From Litoditis marina (taxonomy: Eukaryota; Nematoda; Chromadorea; Rhabditida; Rhabditidae), in the NCBI GenBank assembly GCA_964036275.1, contig OZ038438.1, positions 7,446,978 to 7,510,977 of the forward strand: a DNA stretch of 64,000 nucleotides, given 5' to 3'. Every line of letters begins with the position of its first letter. The first letter of the stretch is position 1. Under the pieces are notes generated by a model that saw only the letters and a program-made list of their open reading frames with translations, was not told where the DNA came from and ran no database searches. Below are positions 1-14,300 of the stretch, piece by piece. The position numbers and the translations under genes are program-made.

Positions 1-162
1 TATTCTAAGCACCAGCTTGCACTATAGAAAGAACAGTTAATCATAAAACACTTACTTTCTGTCGAAATTTTACCTGGGTGTTTTCAACAGAACAGATATA
101 TTGTATTCTCTATGGTAAGTCGTTATGTTTTGGAAAATTCAGCAATCGCGCAGACTTATTAC

Positions 163-3100
163 CAGATTTATGATTGAATATTTGCCCAACCTTTCGGAAA
201 AACATGTACGCAGTGAAGGAGTTGGTGGTTTGAGGATGTTGCACTTCTTCCATTCTTCGTCGTTTGATAGGCGTGTAGCTGAAATTTGACAGGCGTAAAC
301 TAATTAATAGGGAATTATGCAAATACTAAAAAAGTATGCAGTAATCGACAAAGTGTAGTCCGTGTAGAAAAATGAATGATTTTGTAAAAAAGTGGGCAAA
401 TTTTCTCGTTTTTGGCGAAAGTAGTTCATTTTTCGATTAATTCTGACTATTCGGACAACACTGGAGTATAGAAATTAAGATGAGAACGTTAATACGATGG
501 GAAGAGGCATGGAATAAGTGAACCAACTGGTTGCTCAGACTGCCAGGCTGACTCCAAGCCTGTTCACAGGACGGTACACTGTCGGCTCTCATGTTGATGG
601 AATTCCATATTGGGCTGTCATTTGTCCAAGCCAGCTGCTCCAGAACCTCCTCCTCTTTCTGTAACAGTTGACACATCTTACTAATAAAATGACCAACACA
701 CTTCGCATCGGAACAAATTACAGAAATTCGAGATGCATCATTTTCTGAAGCTGACACAATTAAAATATAATTACGCATAAATAAGATAAAACTATGAGTT
801 CTAGAAAGATTATTATTGTTCAATGGCTCACCCGACTCAAATGTTTCGCCATGTCTCTGGAAAGACCAGGCTCGGCCCGAATGATAACTTCAATCACTTT
901 GTGGAATGATACAGGCGCCAAATTGAAGATCTGAAGAACCATGAGAGATAATTATAGAATTGAATCTGAGAAATCAATACAATTCAGTATGATGCTGCTT
1001 TCAAGTTATAAAGGCGACGAAGAGTGGCAACTCCCAACAGGATTCGTGTACAAAAACCTGCACAAAACGAAACGATCGTTTGTGTTCTTGGAGTGAACCC
1101 TACATTATTTACATGGGGCATTGAGACAAATCTAACAGTCTTCACACACCCGGACACTCCATGGAAACGCCCGCACGCTGTTGTAGCTGATCAATAGTAA
1201 CTCCAGTGCACACGCAAACACAGACGCTAGGAACTCCTCCTTGCGAAACACATTCTGTAAACGAATAGGATGAGGATGACGAAGACTTGGTTCTCTTATG
1301 TTCTTAATCAGAACAAAACCTCTAATTACCTTGATAGGGCGAGTCGTAAAAAAGATCTAATAATGATATGAAAAAGAACCGGATGACTAGTGAGATAGAT
1401 ATGATAAGTTCATCTTCTCTTTTGAAAACTCAACCTCAAAGTAGTCTAGTATTTGTGCCGATGGATACGGCTATGGGAGCGAAGAATACACCTGTAAGAT
1501 CCGACTATTCGAGAGAAAGGAGAAGTAAACCCTTTTTCGATTTTTCTGGCTATTTGGACAACTTTACAGGGGTAGGGGGCGAAGAAACCCGATTCTTTTG
1601 TTTAAATTAGACGTACACAAAAATCGAGATCTCTCCGCGGCTGGCGCTCCTGCTCCGATCTGACAATGTGCTCCATTAGAACATAGAAGATATTGATGGT
1701 CATTTCGTGGTGTTTTTCTATACACTGGCCAATAGCAGCATCGTAGTCATTTCCATACTTGTGCGCCTCTTCACGGACACAATCGGCGAAACTAGAAAAA
1801 CATTTATACTGTTGTAAAAGAATTATATCCCCCTTTGTACAAGAACAAGAATTATATACTCAAAATATTCACGAGAAATGAGTGGCTCTCCTGTGTTTTT
1901 TCACTAGCGAAATTTCAATGAAACTATAGGTAATGCTGAAGTGCATATGGCATATACTCCCTACCCCATACGTTATCTTTTGAACATGGAAAAGCTGAAA
2001 AACCATATTACATACATTTGGCCAAAGTTCTCCGCATTCAAGGCAATCGTCGGTAGCGGGTTATCTCTCATCTCGTGACAGTAGAACTCGAGCATTGATC
2101 CCTGGAAAACGTGATGATGGCCTGTTACGGGATGTGGTGCATGAAATAGAAAATTGGAGGTTTGCAATACTGATTTCGCAAAAACTAATCAGAAATAGAG
2201 TTGAAATGGGGTGTGCCATACCTGCAAACTCCAATCGGGTGGCACCAAAGCAGCCAGCTTCGATGTGTTATGTAAAGCAGAGGACAGAGGGGTCATCGGA
2301 CACAGCTGATCGGGCGCAATCACGAAACTGAAGAGCAAAATAGAGCCTAAACCACACTCTTGCTAGAAAAAATATCGCCATATAGGGTCTGACATAGGTG
2401 GAATGCCACGATCATCTGACCGGGGGACCCTTAACTACTTGACAGACTGAACGAGAAGGGACCCATAACTATTTAACAAAATACCCATTTTTTTCTTTGT
2501 GGCGCCACTGAACTAGGAAGGAACCTATAACTTTCCGTGTGTTTCCGCAGGAGGGATCATTAACTCTTCAGACCAGTAACCGGGACCATCCCACATTTGG
2601 GGTTAGATATAAAATCGTAGTCTTATGCCGAAAAGCAAGTCGAGTTGATAACTCCTCGAGCTTCTCTCTGAGATCACTTACATCACTAAAACTAGGCTAG
2701 TAACTTGTCTGAACTAGTATAGTCGTTCCCTGAGATAGTATCCGTCATTTCTTACAGTTACTAAAATGTTACCCACTGGCAACCAATCACGCTCTCGTTG
2801 ATAACTTTGAAAGATGATACGCCATTCTAGAAAATTCACGCGCACTTTCATACTTTGCAGATAAATAAATATTGAAGAGGCCACAGCTGAAACAGCTGCT
2901 ATGAAAACAAATCCTGAATACCTACTTGTTCAACACTACAAACACCCCGCGGACACGATGCATTTCAGAAATGCATCATAGCAGAAAGAGGAAGATGAAA
3001 ACATCATACCTGTTGGCAGTCAATGGAGTACGGAGCCGCAATGCCTTGTAGTCAATCAGTTTCTCCAAACAAACCTGAAACGAGCACCGTTTCAGTTGAA

Positions 3101-6100
3101 TTCATAAATCTCGCGTAATGAGTGTATACTGACTGCTAACCAGATGAACAATCGCGTAAATGGTGTGAAAAAAGTTCATATTAGATTTTTACTAGAAACT
3201 CCCAGAAATCCCCAGGAATGTGTCATAGCATAAACAGAAATATCGCAGACGGTAAATCAAACTCGTGAAGCAATAGGCCCTACAACTACGTCTGATACCT
3301 CTGACGCTACGCTCTGAGTTTTATCCGAGGTGGTGCAAGCAGCCAGCACAGATTAGTATGTTCACCTGAGTTGATATGCGCAGCAGAAGCTCAGCGTCAG
3401 CAAAGGCAGAATCATCACCACCACGACGAAGCAACTCGATTGCCGAACCTGAAAGACAGTTATTCGAATGGAGCTAGTCGATTTCGAAGGTGTTCCCTAC
3501 ATAGGTAGGACAGATTCGGTCCGAGTGTTTGAACAGGTAAACATCCCTCCACAGAAACAGCGAAAAGTCCCCCTAGGTATTCACCGAATAAACCCAGAAC
3601 TATTCGGAAAAGTATGGGTTCTAACCCAATTAAAGGAAAATTGAAGTATCCCCTGGTCAGATAAATCGGGGTATGGCGTATGAGACAAAAGATGATTTTT
3701 TATTCTATTTAATAAAACGGAACCATTTAAATTATTGAAAATGGTGATGGGTTCATGCAGAATGTGCTCCGAGAGGAAAAATGATCACACAACTCAAACT
3801 CACAATCATAGGTTGCATCGAAAACCTTCTCCGCAGAGGTGGGAAGAAACATTCGCTCGTCCAAGTCTCCTACTTTCAGCATAACCGACTCATACATAGA
3901 GGACCATTTGAGACTTGAAAACAAAATATGATATCGATAATGGTAATGGTCAGAAATAGTACTTACTTAGAAAACACAGAACATCTTATTTTTTCTGGTA
4001 ATTTGAACCAACCAATGTCAGCGACTGTTAAACATTTCTCACCATCGACAGTTAAAGGTTGCTCTGTAAATCTCCGGCTCTAGGTGGCTAAGTTAGTAAC
4101 TCGCGCCACATCCAAAGGTGTAACAAACTCATGGTTTAGATAATAAAGAACTTTCAACAGATTCATAGAAAGTACCTGTAAGATGAATGACGTTTAATGA
4201 CATCTGAGACATCGCGAATTTCTAGGATGGTCGACTTCCGCTGATTGTACCTGAAGCAATAAATATTTCTAGTATGGGAAAATATTAACGTAAAACTTTT
4301 TGATGAATAAATGATAGAGACGAATTTGACTTGGGAAAAACAATACGAACCAGTGTGTTTTGAGGTGTTTTGTATCCAGCAGAACCCCCTCGAACTTATG
4401 GCAAAGATATTCCAGCACATCCTCGTTACTTTCTATCAGCTCTTGAACTGTAAAATATACGTTGTAATTGACAAGTTTTTAAAATTATCCAGCGAAACCA
4501 ATGAAACTGCACAATACCACCTTACAGAATAACATACAAACTCATTTATAAAGCATCGAAGACGCGGGCGTTTCGATGCGGATTGCTCGACTACTCGACC
4601 AGGATTAGGCAACTACTTCTAGACAAAGGACGAGAAGCAAACCAACTACAACTCAGACATGGACAACCATCCCTAGTTGTTCTTCCGTATTAATGAAGCA
4701 CGACTCAAACCAATTGAGAAGCTTCATACTTCATGTTAAATAACCATCAGATCGTATTTAAGGAAGAATAGACTGACTGAAGTCGCGGTTCATATGGTGA
4801 TCCATCCCATTCACGCACATGTCCTTGTAAACGGTTTCCACGACACATAATAGAAGATGATAGCTGCTCAACAGATCTTCGACCGGCAAAGATTCTGAAA
4901 GAGAACGTGATGAATATCGATAAACTAACGTCAATCACGTGCACCATACAACGTTCCGCGTGAAACCTTGAAGAGCAGTGGTAACTTTAGTTTAACTCAA
5001 CTAAATAATACGATAGATTCACAAAAATACTAAAAGGAGCAGACAAGCAGGCACCTACTTTTGAGCACAAGAAACATGAACCACGTTAGGTCCAGCAGCT
5101 GCTTTGACGTGAGTCCTTGCGGCGATTCCGAATCATCCACAAACGAGAACAAACAACGGAAGATGGGCAGAAACTTTTTGTACACAACTGCAGAAACAGC
5201 CAGGCAGCCTTAAAATTCATTCAGTCCAGTTCGCACCTCCAACAGACACTTTGAAGTATTTGCAACGATGATTGAGTTGTAATTGAACAACGAAAAGGAA
5301 ATGAACGTTGCAGATACAAGTTAACCATTTAAAATCAGTATTCATCCTTTCAGTAAAATCACCGCACATATATATTCTATAGATTCGGTCTAAGAATTAT
5401 CGCCCCAGAAAAAAAGTCAACCTAAGTTTTCTACTTCGAGAACTAGTGAGGGATCGAAAACAGGAATAGTTGCCAACAACCTGCCACAACACAAACTTTG
5501 AAAAACAAATAGTCAACAAGGTTAGGACACATTTGAAAATGACTCATCTGAATTTTATGGGTTTGGTCTCGAACACGTTTAGAGCCAGAAATTGCTTCGA
5601 TCCAGCGATCCAACTTATCAAAAAATTCGAGTGGGCTGAAATTTGAGAGAGTTTGGCTTCGCAGAGAATGAAAAGGTCAACTGAACTGAGATTAACCGTT
5701 TAAGCAATGGATATCTAAAAAATATCTTCTTCCAAGTAGCATTTAGAAAACCTGTACAAGCGACCACTTTCATATAGCGCAACCAATAAGGTATGAAAGC
5801 CCCATTCTAGCCGTGAACAAAGTGTTCCACTAGTGTGTGGAGTGCAACGTAAGATTAGCTCTTCATGGTATTGCACCTCGTTGTATCTGCGCCCGCACTG
5901 GACACTGAAACAGCGTTACGTTGAGAAACTTCGCTGCGGCTTCACTCACCTGACACCACAAACTTTCAGAATATTCGAAAGTGAGTACATGTACGGCACA
6001 CGAAGAACTATTTTCCGATGTACCATACAACAGTACACAGCACATGCTATCCAATAAGAGGTTTCCCCCTGAAATATTTGAATAGGAAAGCATAGGAAAT

Positions 6101-6734
6101 ACACAACATAACAGATTGTGGATCCGCACAGCTCCAGATGAATTTCTGCGATTTGGGTTCAAATACATTGGAGGACATCATTTGATTAAATCTATCATTA
6201 AAGAAATAATGTACCCGCCAACATAGAGAGAACATATTCGATTCAAATTCAAAATCGCTTTCGAGATAATAGGTTCTGATAAAAGGGTGTTTCTGATCCT
6301 CAGATTAATGTTCTTCGACAGATGCCATTTTTGGACTTCTAGAGAATAATCGAGCATTATTCACAAACTAACCTCAAGCACCACACGTTCAGATATCTTA
6401 CAGTACTGCTTCCAACTTTCCGATAACAAGTCTGCATCAATATATTCGATCTCGGGTGTATTGCAGGTCTCGTGGATACGATTAAATATTGATCGAAACT
6501 CTTGAGTAGGTTGCCGATCACTTAACTGAAAAATCAGAGAATTCTAACGTACTAATTCTAACGTAGAATTCAACAGACAGATGGTTTTAATACCAAAGAG
6601 AAAATTAGTGCGACATTGTGAGCAAACCAAACTGAATCACTATCATAGCAGGTGTCAACTAAATAACTTACATTGATATAATTTCCACCACCACAATTTT
6701 GATCCACGCGGGGTTCATGTGATGCAGGCTCCAT
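163..6734 (-). CDS. lin-35: Retinoblastoma-like pocket protein (p107/p130, lin-35 type), partial
   Basis: Transcriptional co-repressor of the RB family, which binds E2F/DP in the nucleus. Eighteen coding exons (minus strand, 5' to 3'): 6734-6672, 6525-6373, 6068-5950, 5635-5544, 5187-5059, 4894-4778, 4447-4351, 4250-4176, 3913-3804, 3448-3366, 3074-3010, 2327-2222, 2101-2016, 1791-1617, 1254-1150, 930-832, 658-528, 278-163. All junctions are in phase, giving about 640 residues. Family landmarks: YWIACAVYCC and KKFLPIF in the N-terminal cyclin-like domain; LLSSYHLLLCVVETVY; VGDLDERMF; KALRLRTPLTANR just before pocket A; FHKVIEVIIRAEPGL and LEQLAWTNDSPIWNSI in pocket A; and FFRKVGQIF, the start of pocket B, in the last exon. 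The order and spacing match p107 better than RB itself. The rest of pocket B and the C-terminus lie beyond the left edge. The spacer between pockets A and B is short. The last two junctions are the least certain. Symbol by homology only. Confidence 0.93.
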
Positions 6735-8352
6735 TTTGATTAGGTCGATATTCGGTGGAACGTCATCCTTAAAATAAAGACCGATAAGTATCTGGCAGCT
6801 GAGAACAATTCACGAAGGCGGCAAAGAAGTTGACATAGTCACGAACAAGTAACAAAGAGACTGCAGGCAGAAAGTCATACCACCATGTCATTAACCCTTG
6901 AATGACGATATTCAATTTCAACGTTAATACTAATTCATTCAAATATACAATCGGTTTCCTTCAAACTATTTCGTTCATCACGACGGAGATTACCTGATCA
7001 TCAGTCCAGCGTTCACAGTTATTTGTATATCTGTGAAAACGCTGGCAGCTTGAAATACCGGAGAAGATGCAGGCTTAATACTGGTGTCGAATTAGCCTGC
7101 ATCTCCTTATGAATTTCAAACAGTACAAGCGACATCTGGCTCACCCCGGTATTTTAAGTTGCAAAATTGGCGAGTCCGGTATTTTAAGTTGCAACGGTTT
7201 TTCAGAGATCCGTGAGAACTAGCACTCTTTTTTAACCTCGAAAACACAAGTAATGTAGATCGAAGCAGCAGAGTAGTATTATATTCGAAGAACATAGAAA
7301 CAAAAGTACGTAAAAAAAACCTTAACTGACCTGACTAGTTCTTTGGACGACCAATTTGACACCTGGATTGTGAGATAATATTACACGGGACATTCCTATA
7401 AACCAACTCAATACATAAACGGTAGGTGTGAAGTACAGATAGGATGAAGCATAATGGCATAAAAATCGTGCAATGTCTATAGTCATGATTCGAAATAGGA
7501 GCGGTAATAGAACTCTACTATCTAATCATTTTCCGATTTTGTTTTTCAAAATTTTGAAATGGAATTTTTGTAATTTTAAAGGAATGCGGTGTTCGCGCCT
7601 TATTTTGAGCCACATTACTACTGTACTTGAGAGACAGTGTGCCTTTTGCAGAGACGCAGACGTTGTGCCTGTTCAAATTTCGCAATGGAGCGTAAATTTG
7701 GTGTCGAGATTAAACTCGTGCCGTCCAATACTAATTTCAAGTTTTCCGGAAATTTTTGTTGATCATATTATCTGTAGGACATTGAATTTGGCAAAAATGG
7801 TTTCATTATCTCACATTCATGTGGTACTCTCGAATTCTTTTGGCGAACATTTTAAATTTTGAATCAGTTGTTCACGATAAAAGATATTTAATTTGTCCTC
7901 ATTGCCGTAAAAATCGATATATTTGTTCCTACCGGTTGTGAATCTTTGAAAAGGGGGGCAGTTGAACTAGGAATAGTAAAGTGAAAGATGTGTTAGTTAA
8001 CATTATAAATATTAATATTAATCAAGTCCATGCAACGTAATTGATATGTGTTAAAGTGAAGCCAGTTAAGCGATAGATTGAGCTTGAGTTGGACCTAAAC
8101 AGGATGTAGCAGTATTGTTCTCAAGCTGAATTGATATCATGTTTTCTATCCTGGATTGTCAGTCAGTCGGTACAACTTGTGCGTAACCCTTATAACGGGG
8201 CTGTTCAATGTACATCGAACCTTACACTCGTCAATATAATTCACGTTGTTTCGTTTCGTTTCAATACTATACGTAATTTTCATGCACTGGTCGATATACC
8301 CATGTGTCACTTTATTTTCAGGTCGTTTACTTTAAATGATATAAGTTTCGCA
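6735..8352. promoter_or_regulatory. Shared upstream region between the RB-like gene and ubr-1
   Basis: About 1.6 kb separates two divergent start codons (RB-like at 6734 on minus, ubr-1 at 8353 on plus), so it probably holds both promoters. It contains a composite inverted/direct repeat at 7048-7194, one near-consensus E2F site (TTCGCGCC, 7592-7599), and an open frame of 129 codons at 7473-7862 that I do not recognise. A 3' splice site of the TTTTCAG type ends at 8321, 32 bases before the ubr-1 ATG. It is either the end of a 5' UTR intron or a spliced-leader acceptor. No other gene is visible. Confidence 0.5.
7048..7194. repeat. Composite inverted and direct repeat
   Basis: A hairpin pairs 7060-7075 (around AGATGCAGGCT) with 7094-7106 (AGCCTGCATCTCC). 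The motif CCGGTATTTTAAGTTGCAA then occurs twice in direct orientation (7146-7164 and 7176-7194), and its partial reverse complement lies at 7048-7061 (TTGAAATACCGG). It looks like a small mobile-element remnant or a nested insertion. Confidence 0.5.
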
Positions 8353-11300
8353 ATGATAGTCGATCTTGTGAGTGCCGCTCAGAAGGAAGATTGGCTACGT
8401 GCCCGCGAACTTCTTTATCAGCACTGGATAGCTGAATGTCCCAAGCTTTACGCTTCTAATCCGGAGCACCCATGGGAAGGACTCGTCGACGATCAAACTA
8501 GGAGTAAGCAACATTCTCCCGTGTTTTCTTAAACTATTGTGTTCGGTTAATTGGCAGCACCAGCAAAAGGGTACAGAGTATAATTATCCGAAATCCGCAA
8601 TAAGACAAGTGTTGAAGGCAGGATACCATGACACTTCACCTGACCACATACGCTTGAAATAAAGAACCACATAATAGCTATGATCGCCAACATGTTTATT
8701 TGGAGGTGCTTTCTAAAACCTTCAATGCAAACGCTAGGAAGTGCAGTAAAAATGGCCTGTTTTACAAGAAGTATGGTTACCTTAATTGCCTCAGATGCAT
8801 CGCTCTTCACTCCATTGGCTGGAGCCCTATGTGCGGATTCCTCAGTAACTGACTCAAATCTGACGCCGTTAAATCAGCAGGCGGGAATCAATCCTGAATC
8901 CAGCAAAGCAGGACAGATATGTGGCCATGTTTTCAAAAGTGGAGAACTGACATATACGTGCAAGTATGTTTGCAGTCTCACTTATTTAGTTACGCTGTGT
9001 CCACAAGCGATATCCACCTATATTGCAAAATCACACATTTTGTCTTCTTGCCCCTGAAAACAGTTCTTGCGAATGATTTTAAAAAGTTGGCGTTGAATAC
9101 GGCCGCATTGAGTTTCTCTATTTTGCACACAGCTCATTTTTTGTTGTAACAAAGTTTCTCATTCAAAATACTGTTTTTCGAAAAGAAATTGTTGTTTCAC
9201 TAGTCGTGTGCCAACTGGCCATTCATTTCAGAGATTGTGCGACGGATCCAACTTGTGTCATGTGTCGCGAGTGTTTCCAGAAATCCGAGCACAAGAACCA
9301 CAAATACAAAGTGAGTTTGCCTGCTAACTTGTCTATCGGCATGACCGAAAACTAACTTTTCAGTTACTTCTCTGGTACAGTTACTCCAGTGAAGCTGCTC
9401 GAAGAGCCATGATATTTCTGATAACGTGCTCCGTTTTAGACAACTTTTTGCTTTGATTTTGATCCAAAACGTACAGTTTCAGTTTTCGAAAATCGGATAA
9501 CAACTTCCTTCCTGACGAGTTTCACATGGTAAAAAATCTTATATGAAACGAGAAATGAGCAAGTTCGGTATACGTCATTTTATAGATGCACTCGTCCACA
9601 GGGTCGGGATATTGTGATTGTGGAGACGCGGACGCGTGGAAAACTGCATATGCGTGTACTGAACATGCACCCAACAGTGACTCTGAACCGTAAGTTCTCT
9701 TTTCAATTTTCGTACATAGGCATCGGTCGAGTGGAAGTGAATTTAGAGGGACAGAAAGGACTTGACAGTAGTGACCCCTCGAAGCATTTTGATCGAAATT
9801 TTCACCGATCATCATTTTAATTTCGTTTAGGTTGCCACAATTACAATTCAAACGTAGCGAATTGGAAATATGTCGCGAAAACCTAAATCTGCTCTCAACC
9901 CCCTTCTCAAAACACTGTTTCCGGGATAGGTCACATTGAAAGTTTTGGTATTTTGAAAATACGTCATGCGCATTAAAAGTCTGCCTTTCTGATCAATCGT
10001 TAGATGTCTTTGTGGGCGCCTCCCACGCTGACGTTCGGCTGTCAGCTGCATAGACCATAGTTATTTAGTACCAGTCAAGATAAGAACAGTGGAACATGAA
10101 TGTGGTGGTGGTTTCATCTACATCACTTGAATGAATTAAATTCAGTAATTTATTTTCAGTGTGACCACACCTGATTTACCGCCGGGTCTTCACACGAGGT
10201 TACGCGAACTTCTCACTGTGGTACTGCAATATTGTAACAATCTCGTGTGCTGGGATGACAGGGAGAGCCTGCCTGATTTTTTGAAGAAGTAAGTGTTATT
10301 CAGTTAGTTGTATTATTACGTCATTCATAGAGAAAAACAATATTTTCCGTAAATAAATGAGCGCGGACTCTTGCCTTCACAATAGGTACCATTTGGAAAA
10401 CGTGCAGTAGTCACGAATTGTTAAAATTCATATTCATACCCATTTATTACAGCGTCAACGATTCGGACAAGGACACATTGAGCAGTGTGCATCCCTTCAT
10501 GACAGTTCTCTATAATGATGAGACACATACTTATGAAAACGTGAGTGGATTCTCTATATTGTACATATAGTGCTGTAACTACATTAGTAACTAATAAAAC
10601 TCCATCCACTTGAAATATCTTGGCGGGTACATTGTTGTGGTCCTAGGTTGATTTCATTGGTCTTGAAATGTAATTATATATGTCATTCTCATATTCACGA
10701 AGGATGAAGCGTCGCTCGAAGAAGAACCTCACATTTCTCGTTACAGGTGATTCGTGCCCTTGAAATGTTTGTTCATTGTAACAAAGAACAAGCTATGTTG
10801 ATCGCTACCATAGTGGACAGAGAAGGAAGAAGCTCGGTGAAAGTTGGTTCGAAACAAGAATGTGAACGTATAAAGGCTGAAGTACAGGTACTCAAACATA
10901 TTATGTGCATAGGACATACCGTTGATTTCTGTTACCGTTTTCGTGTTAAATTACCTTCATTATGTTTTTTAGCGTCGCACATCGCGTGAACTCAACCGGC
11001 GAACTGAGAAGAGTGGTCCGTTGGACGTGAAAGTTATGGAATGCGAATTGGTTGCTCATCAGAATCATGCGATCGCCCTGTTATCGTGGCTCAATCACCA
11101 GCTGGAGTTGTTTCGTCCGTTTCTCATACTTCATTTGACCTATTATTTTATATCCGATTTAGTTTCGAAAACTACACACTTTCCGTTCAACTATACTAGA
11201 AGTAAATTGAATAGTCACGTAAAGTTAGCATTCTGATGACGTCGTCCACTTTGTCATTGTACATTTCTGAGTTATGTTGTTCAACATGTTTCACGTGACT

Positions 11301-14300
11301 GTGCACGAGACTCACAGTATATATGCCGATGTTGGTCATTTTCAGCGTCGTTGAGCGACCTGGTGGGCGACATTCTTTTGAATGCAGACGCACTGCCTTC
11401 TCCTCACGCATCCGATATGTTGGATACTGATGGCGACCCAGTGTCGTTGTTGGTGAGGTTTCTGCGCTGGGATAAGCACATGTGGAAATGTAAGTTTTCG
11501 CTGCTTGTTTATTTTATCATTATCATGCAATACACTTGAGTCAATGGAATAGTTCTAATTGAGTTTGGCAAAGTTATGATTTTCAGCGGCTCGTAACAAC
11601 CTACACCAGATTCTCATGAAGACTGTGCTGATGAACATTGATCAGAAGTTTCTGTTTGCCAAGACATTTTTGCAGGTGAGTTTATTCTTGTTGGTGACGA
11701 GCAGTATTGGCTGTGCATTATTGTGTTTTATCCCATTCTGCTTGTGATTCCATGATGATTGTTTTCAGAACTACGATACCATCTATGCTGACTTCATTGA
11801 GGACGACCATGAGTTGGAGGTTTCGATTGTCAGTCTCTCTGTTCAGTTTCTCACCGTACCCGGGATCGCCAGGTTAGTATAGCTCCATACATTCCCACTG
11901 AGACCTCGGCACGGCAACGTGCCAGCATAATGTCAATATCATGTCTATTTCTGTCGAGTTAGATAAATTACAAGCAGAAATCACCTCAATACACGTTTTG
12001 ATCTACAAATATATGCAGAGTTGCACGTTGCACATATACGTTGTGCTCTAATGTAGTTTTTCAGACGCTTAATTGCCGAGGAGGATGCAATGAGAAAGAT
12101 ATTCAAGGCACTGATGGTTCATACTACGGGATATAAGAAAGGTAGACTTTGTCCATAGTATGCAATTTTCTTATTTTACAAAGTTTTGAGTGTTTTTCAT
12201 TTTCCATGCCAGGTGTAGAAGATATATAAAAGTTGAGGTTCAACATGTTGCCACTCAAGTTGTCTTGAACGAGAATTTTGTTAACATTTACTCTCGCTAA
12301 GTTAAGGATCCTAGCTTCGCCTGAATTTATTCAATATTTCCGATATTTTTTATTTTGATTTTCCGAAGTTCTGTTTGAACGAGGAAGGATCAAGGTTCAG
12401 AGCGCAAAGAAACGATGTCAGAATTAACGTGAAATTGAGGAGCGCCTGAATCCCTGAATATAAGTATCATTCAAATGAAATATTATATCAAGATTAACTT
12501 CAGAGGTCGAGGGTCAATCCATCATGCATTTCGACTTTGCCAGTCGTTCGTTCCCTGCTGTTCTGAAAAGAGCCATGCACATGATGAGAGATCAAGTGTA
12601 AGCATTCATCAATTCTGCATACATCCACTAATGTTCGTACAAACAAAGTTCAATTAGTTGCTAATTAGCTTTAGATCGTATCATTTTCAGTCCTGAAAGA
12701 TACTACCACTTCATCTAACTTTTCCTCTGTTTTTTTGTAAAACCGTTTTTGTTCAGTTATATGTTGAATGCCGTTCCACATGCCGGTCAATGGACCGAGG
12801 ATCTGAGACACAATTTCGTGAATGGATTCGAAGAACTGATTGTGTTTCTTCATTGCATGCAGGTATTCATTTCACCCAGAAATTCAATTATAATACATCT
12901 TACTATTTGATAAGTTTTGTCTTCTTGTATAATTTCTCTAAGTCACATATATTCTTATTGGTAGTGACATCCGTGAAAGATATAAAGGGAAAAACAAATT
13001 TTTGTGGACTCATTCGTTGGTCGCGGATTGTAGCATGACGTTAATCGATCAATATGGAATTTGAGGGTATGGACGAAGTGAAGCGTCAATCAATGGAACA
13101 TCAGGTCTGGGAGTTGGAATGGGAGACAGCATTCAATATCCAGCTGCGTATTCAGGAAATTCTCGGTCTAGTCATTCAGTGGGCATCCACAGATGTTAGT
13201 TGTTTATATTTTGATTATTTCACCTCACAATGCACATTCAGTTCTCACTGTACAGTATATTCTGTTAATATTTACTTTCCTCAGTTCACATGGATAATAT
13301 TGCATTCTCGATTGAGGAAATAACCATTCGAAGTTTTTCGTGCCTGGAGAAATTATGATTTTGCGTGTGCTTTGCAGAGATGGGTTCACCGTAAGGTCAT
13401 GGTATGCTGTCTGGATGCTCTGAAACTTCATCCAGTGGTGAGAGAAGGAGAAAATGGTGCAACACACACTGAGGTCGTAGGTATGTGTAATGTGTGTGTG
13501 TGATTCGTTCCTAACACATGATGAGTAATCGGAAACGCTGTATTTTGAGTTTTCCATATGAAAATAGTACCGAGTTTCCTCACCGAGAAAGCATTATTAC
13601 GCTACAATGTATTCATGGGTGGAAAAAGCAGAAATTAAATTGGCTATCTGATGTAACCTGTAACTCTGGTGCCATGAAGGTGTCAGTAGTGAACAACAAG
13701 TTCAGCTGAAATGAAGGGTGAAGATTAAACACCAAAATTCACTTGCCACCAAATAGTGTCAATGGAGTTCCTAAACGAAATGCGCTAGAATAATTTGTTC
13801 ATGTTTAGCCATAAATTGTTGTTATCGATATCAGTAGTAGGTATGTGTCGAAAATAAAATAATACTTGCAGTGAATGACAACAGGGCTTTCTGTAGCTGT
13901 TTCGACGTCCTCCATGGATCTGTGTCCATTCATCAACAGCTGTGGCGCCTGACTGCTGGTCTCTTCGCCGTCGGAGCTGAGCTGACACAATTTCTGCAAA
14001 AAGGCCAGTGCGACTTAAATTTCCAATGCGAGGGTTGAATATTCACAGTCGTACACTGCCAAAGGTCGCACAGCGTTAGTAAAATCGCACCATCCCCCCT
14101 ATTTTCTGTGCCGCGCGACCCCTCCAAAATCTCGGCTTTCACCCATTTTTCGATAAATGACAGTTCAGCATCGACCGAGTTGATCATAAATGTTTATGTA
14201 AATAAACTATTCGCGATCCTTCCTCGGATGAGAACCCTTACCGGAATATGTCCACAGTGCTTCGCGGATCGGTATACTCATACGGTCTCTGTTCCAATCG

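Noticed and set aside
1..162. Next exon of the RB-like gene near 76-110
   Set aside because: Candidate splice sites gave either a stop codon or a peptide that does not match pocket B, so the model ends at 163.
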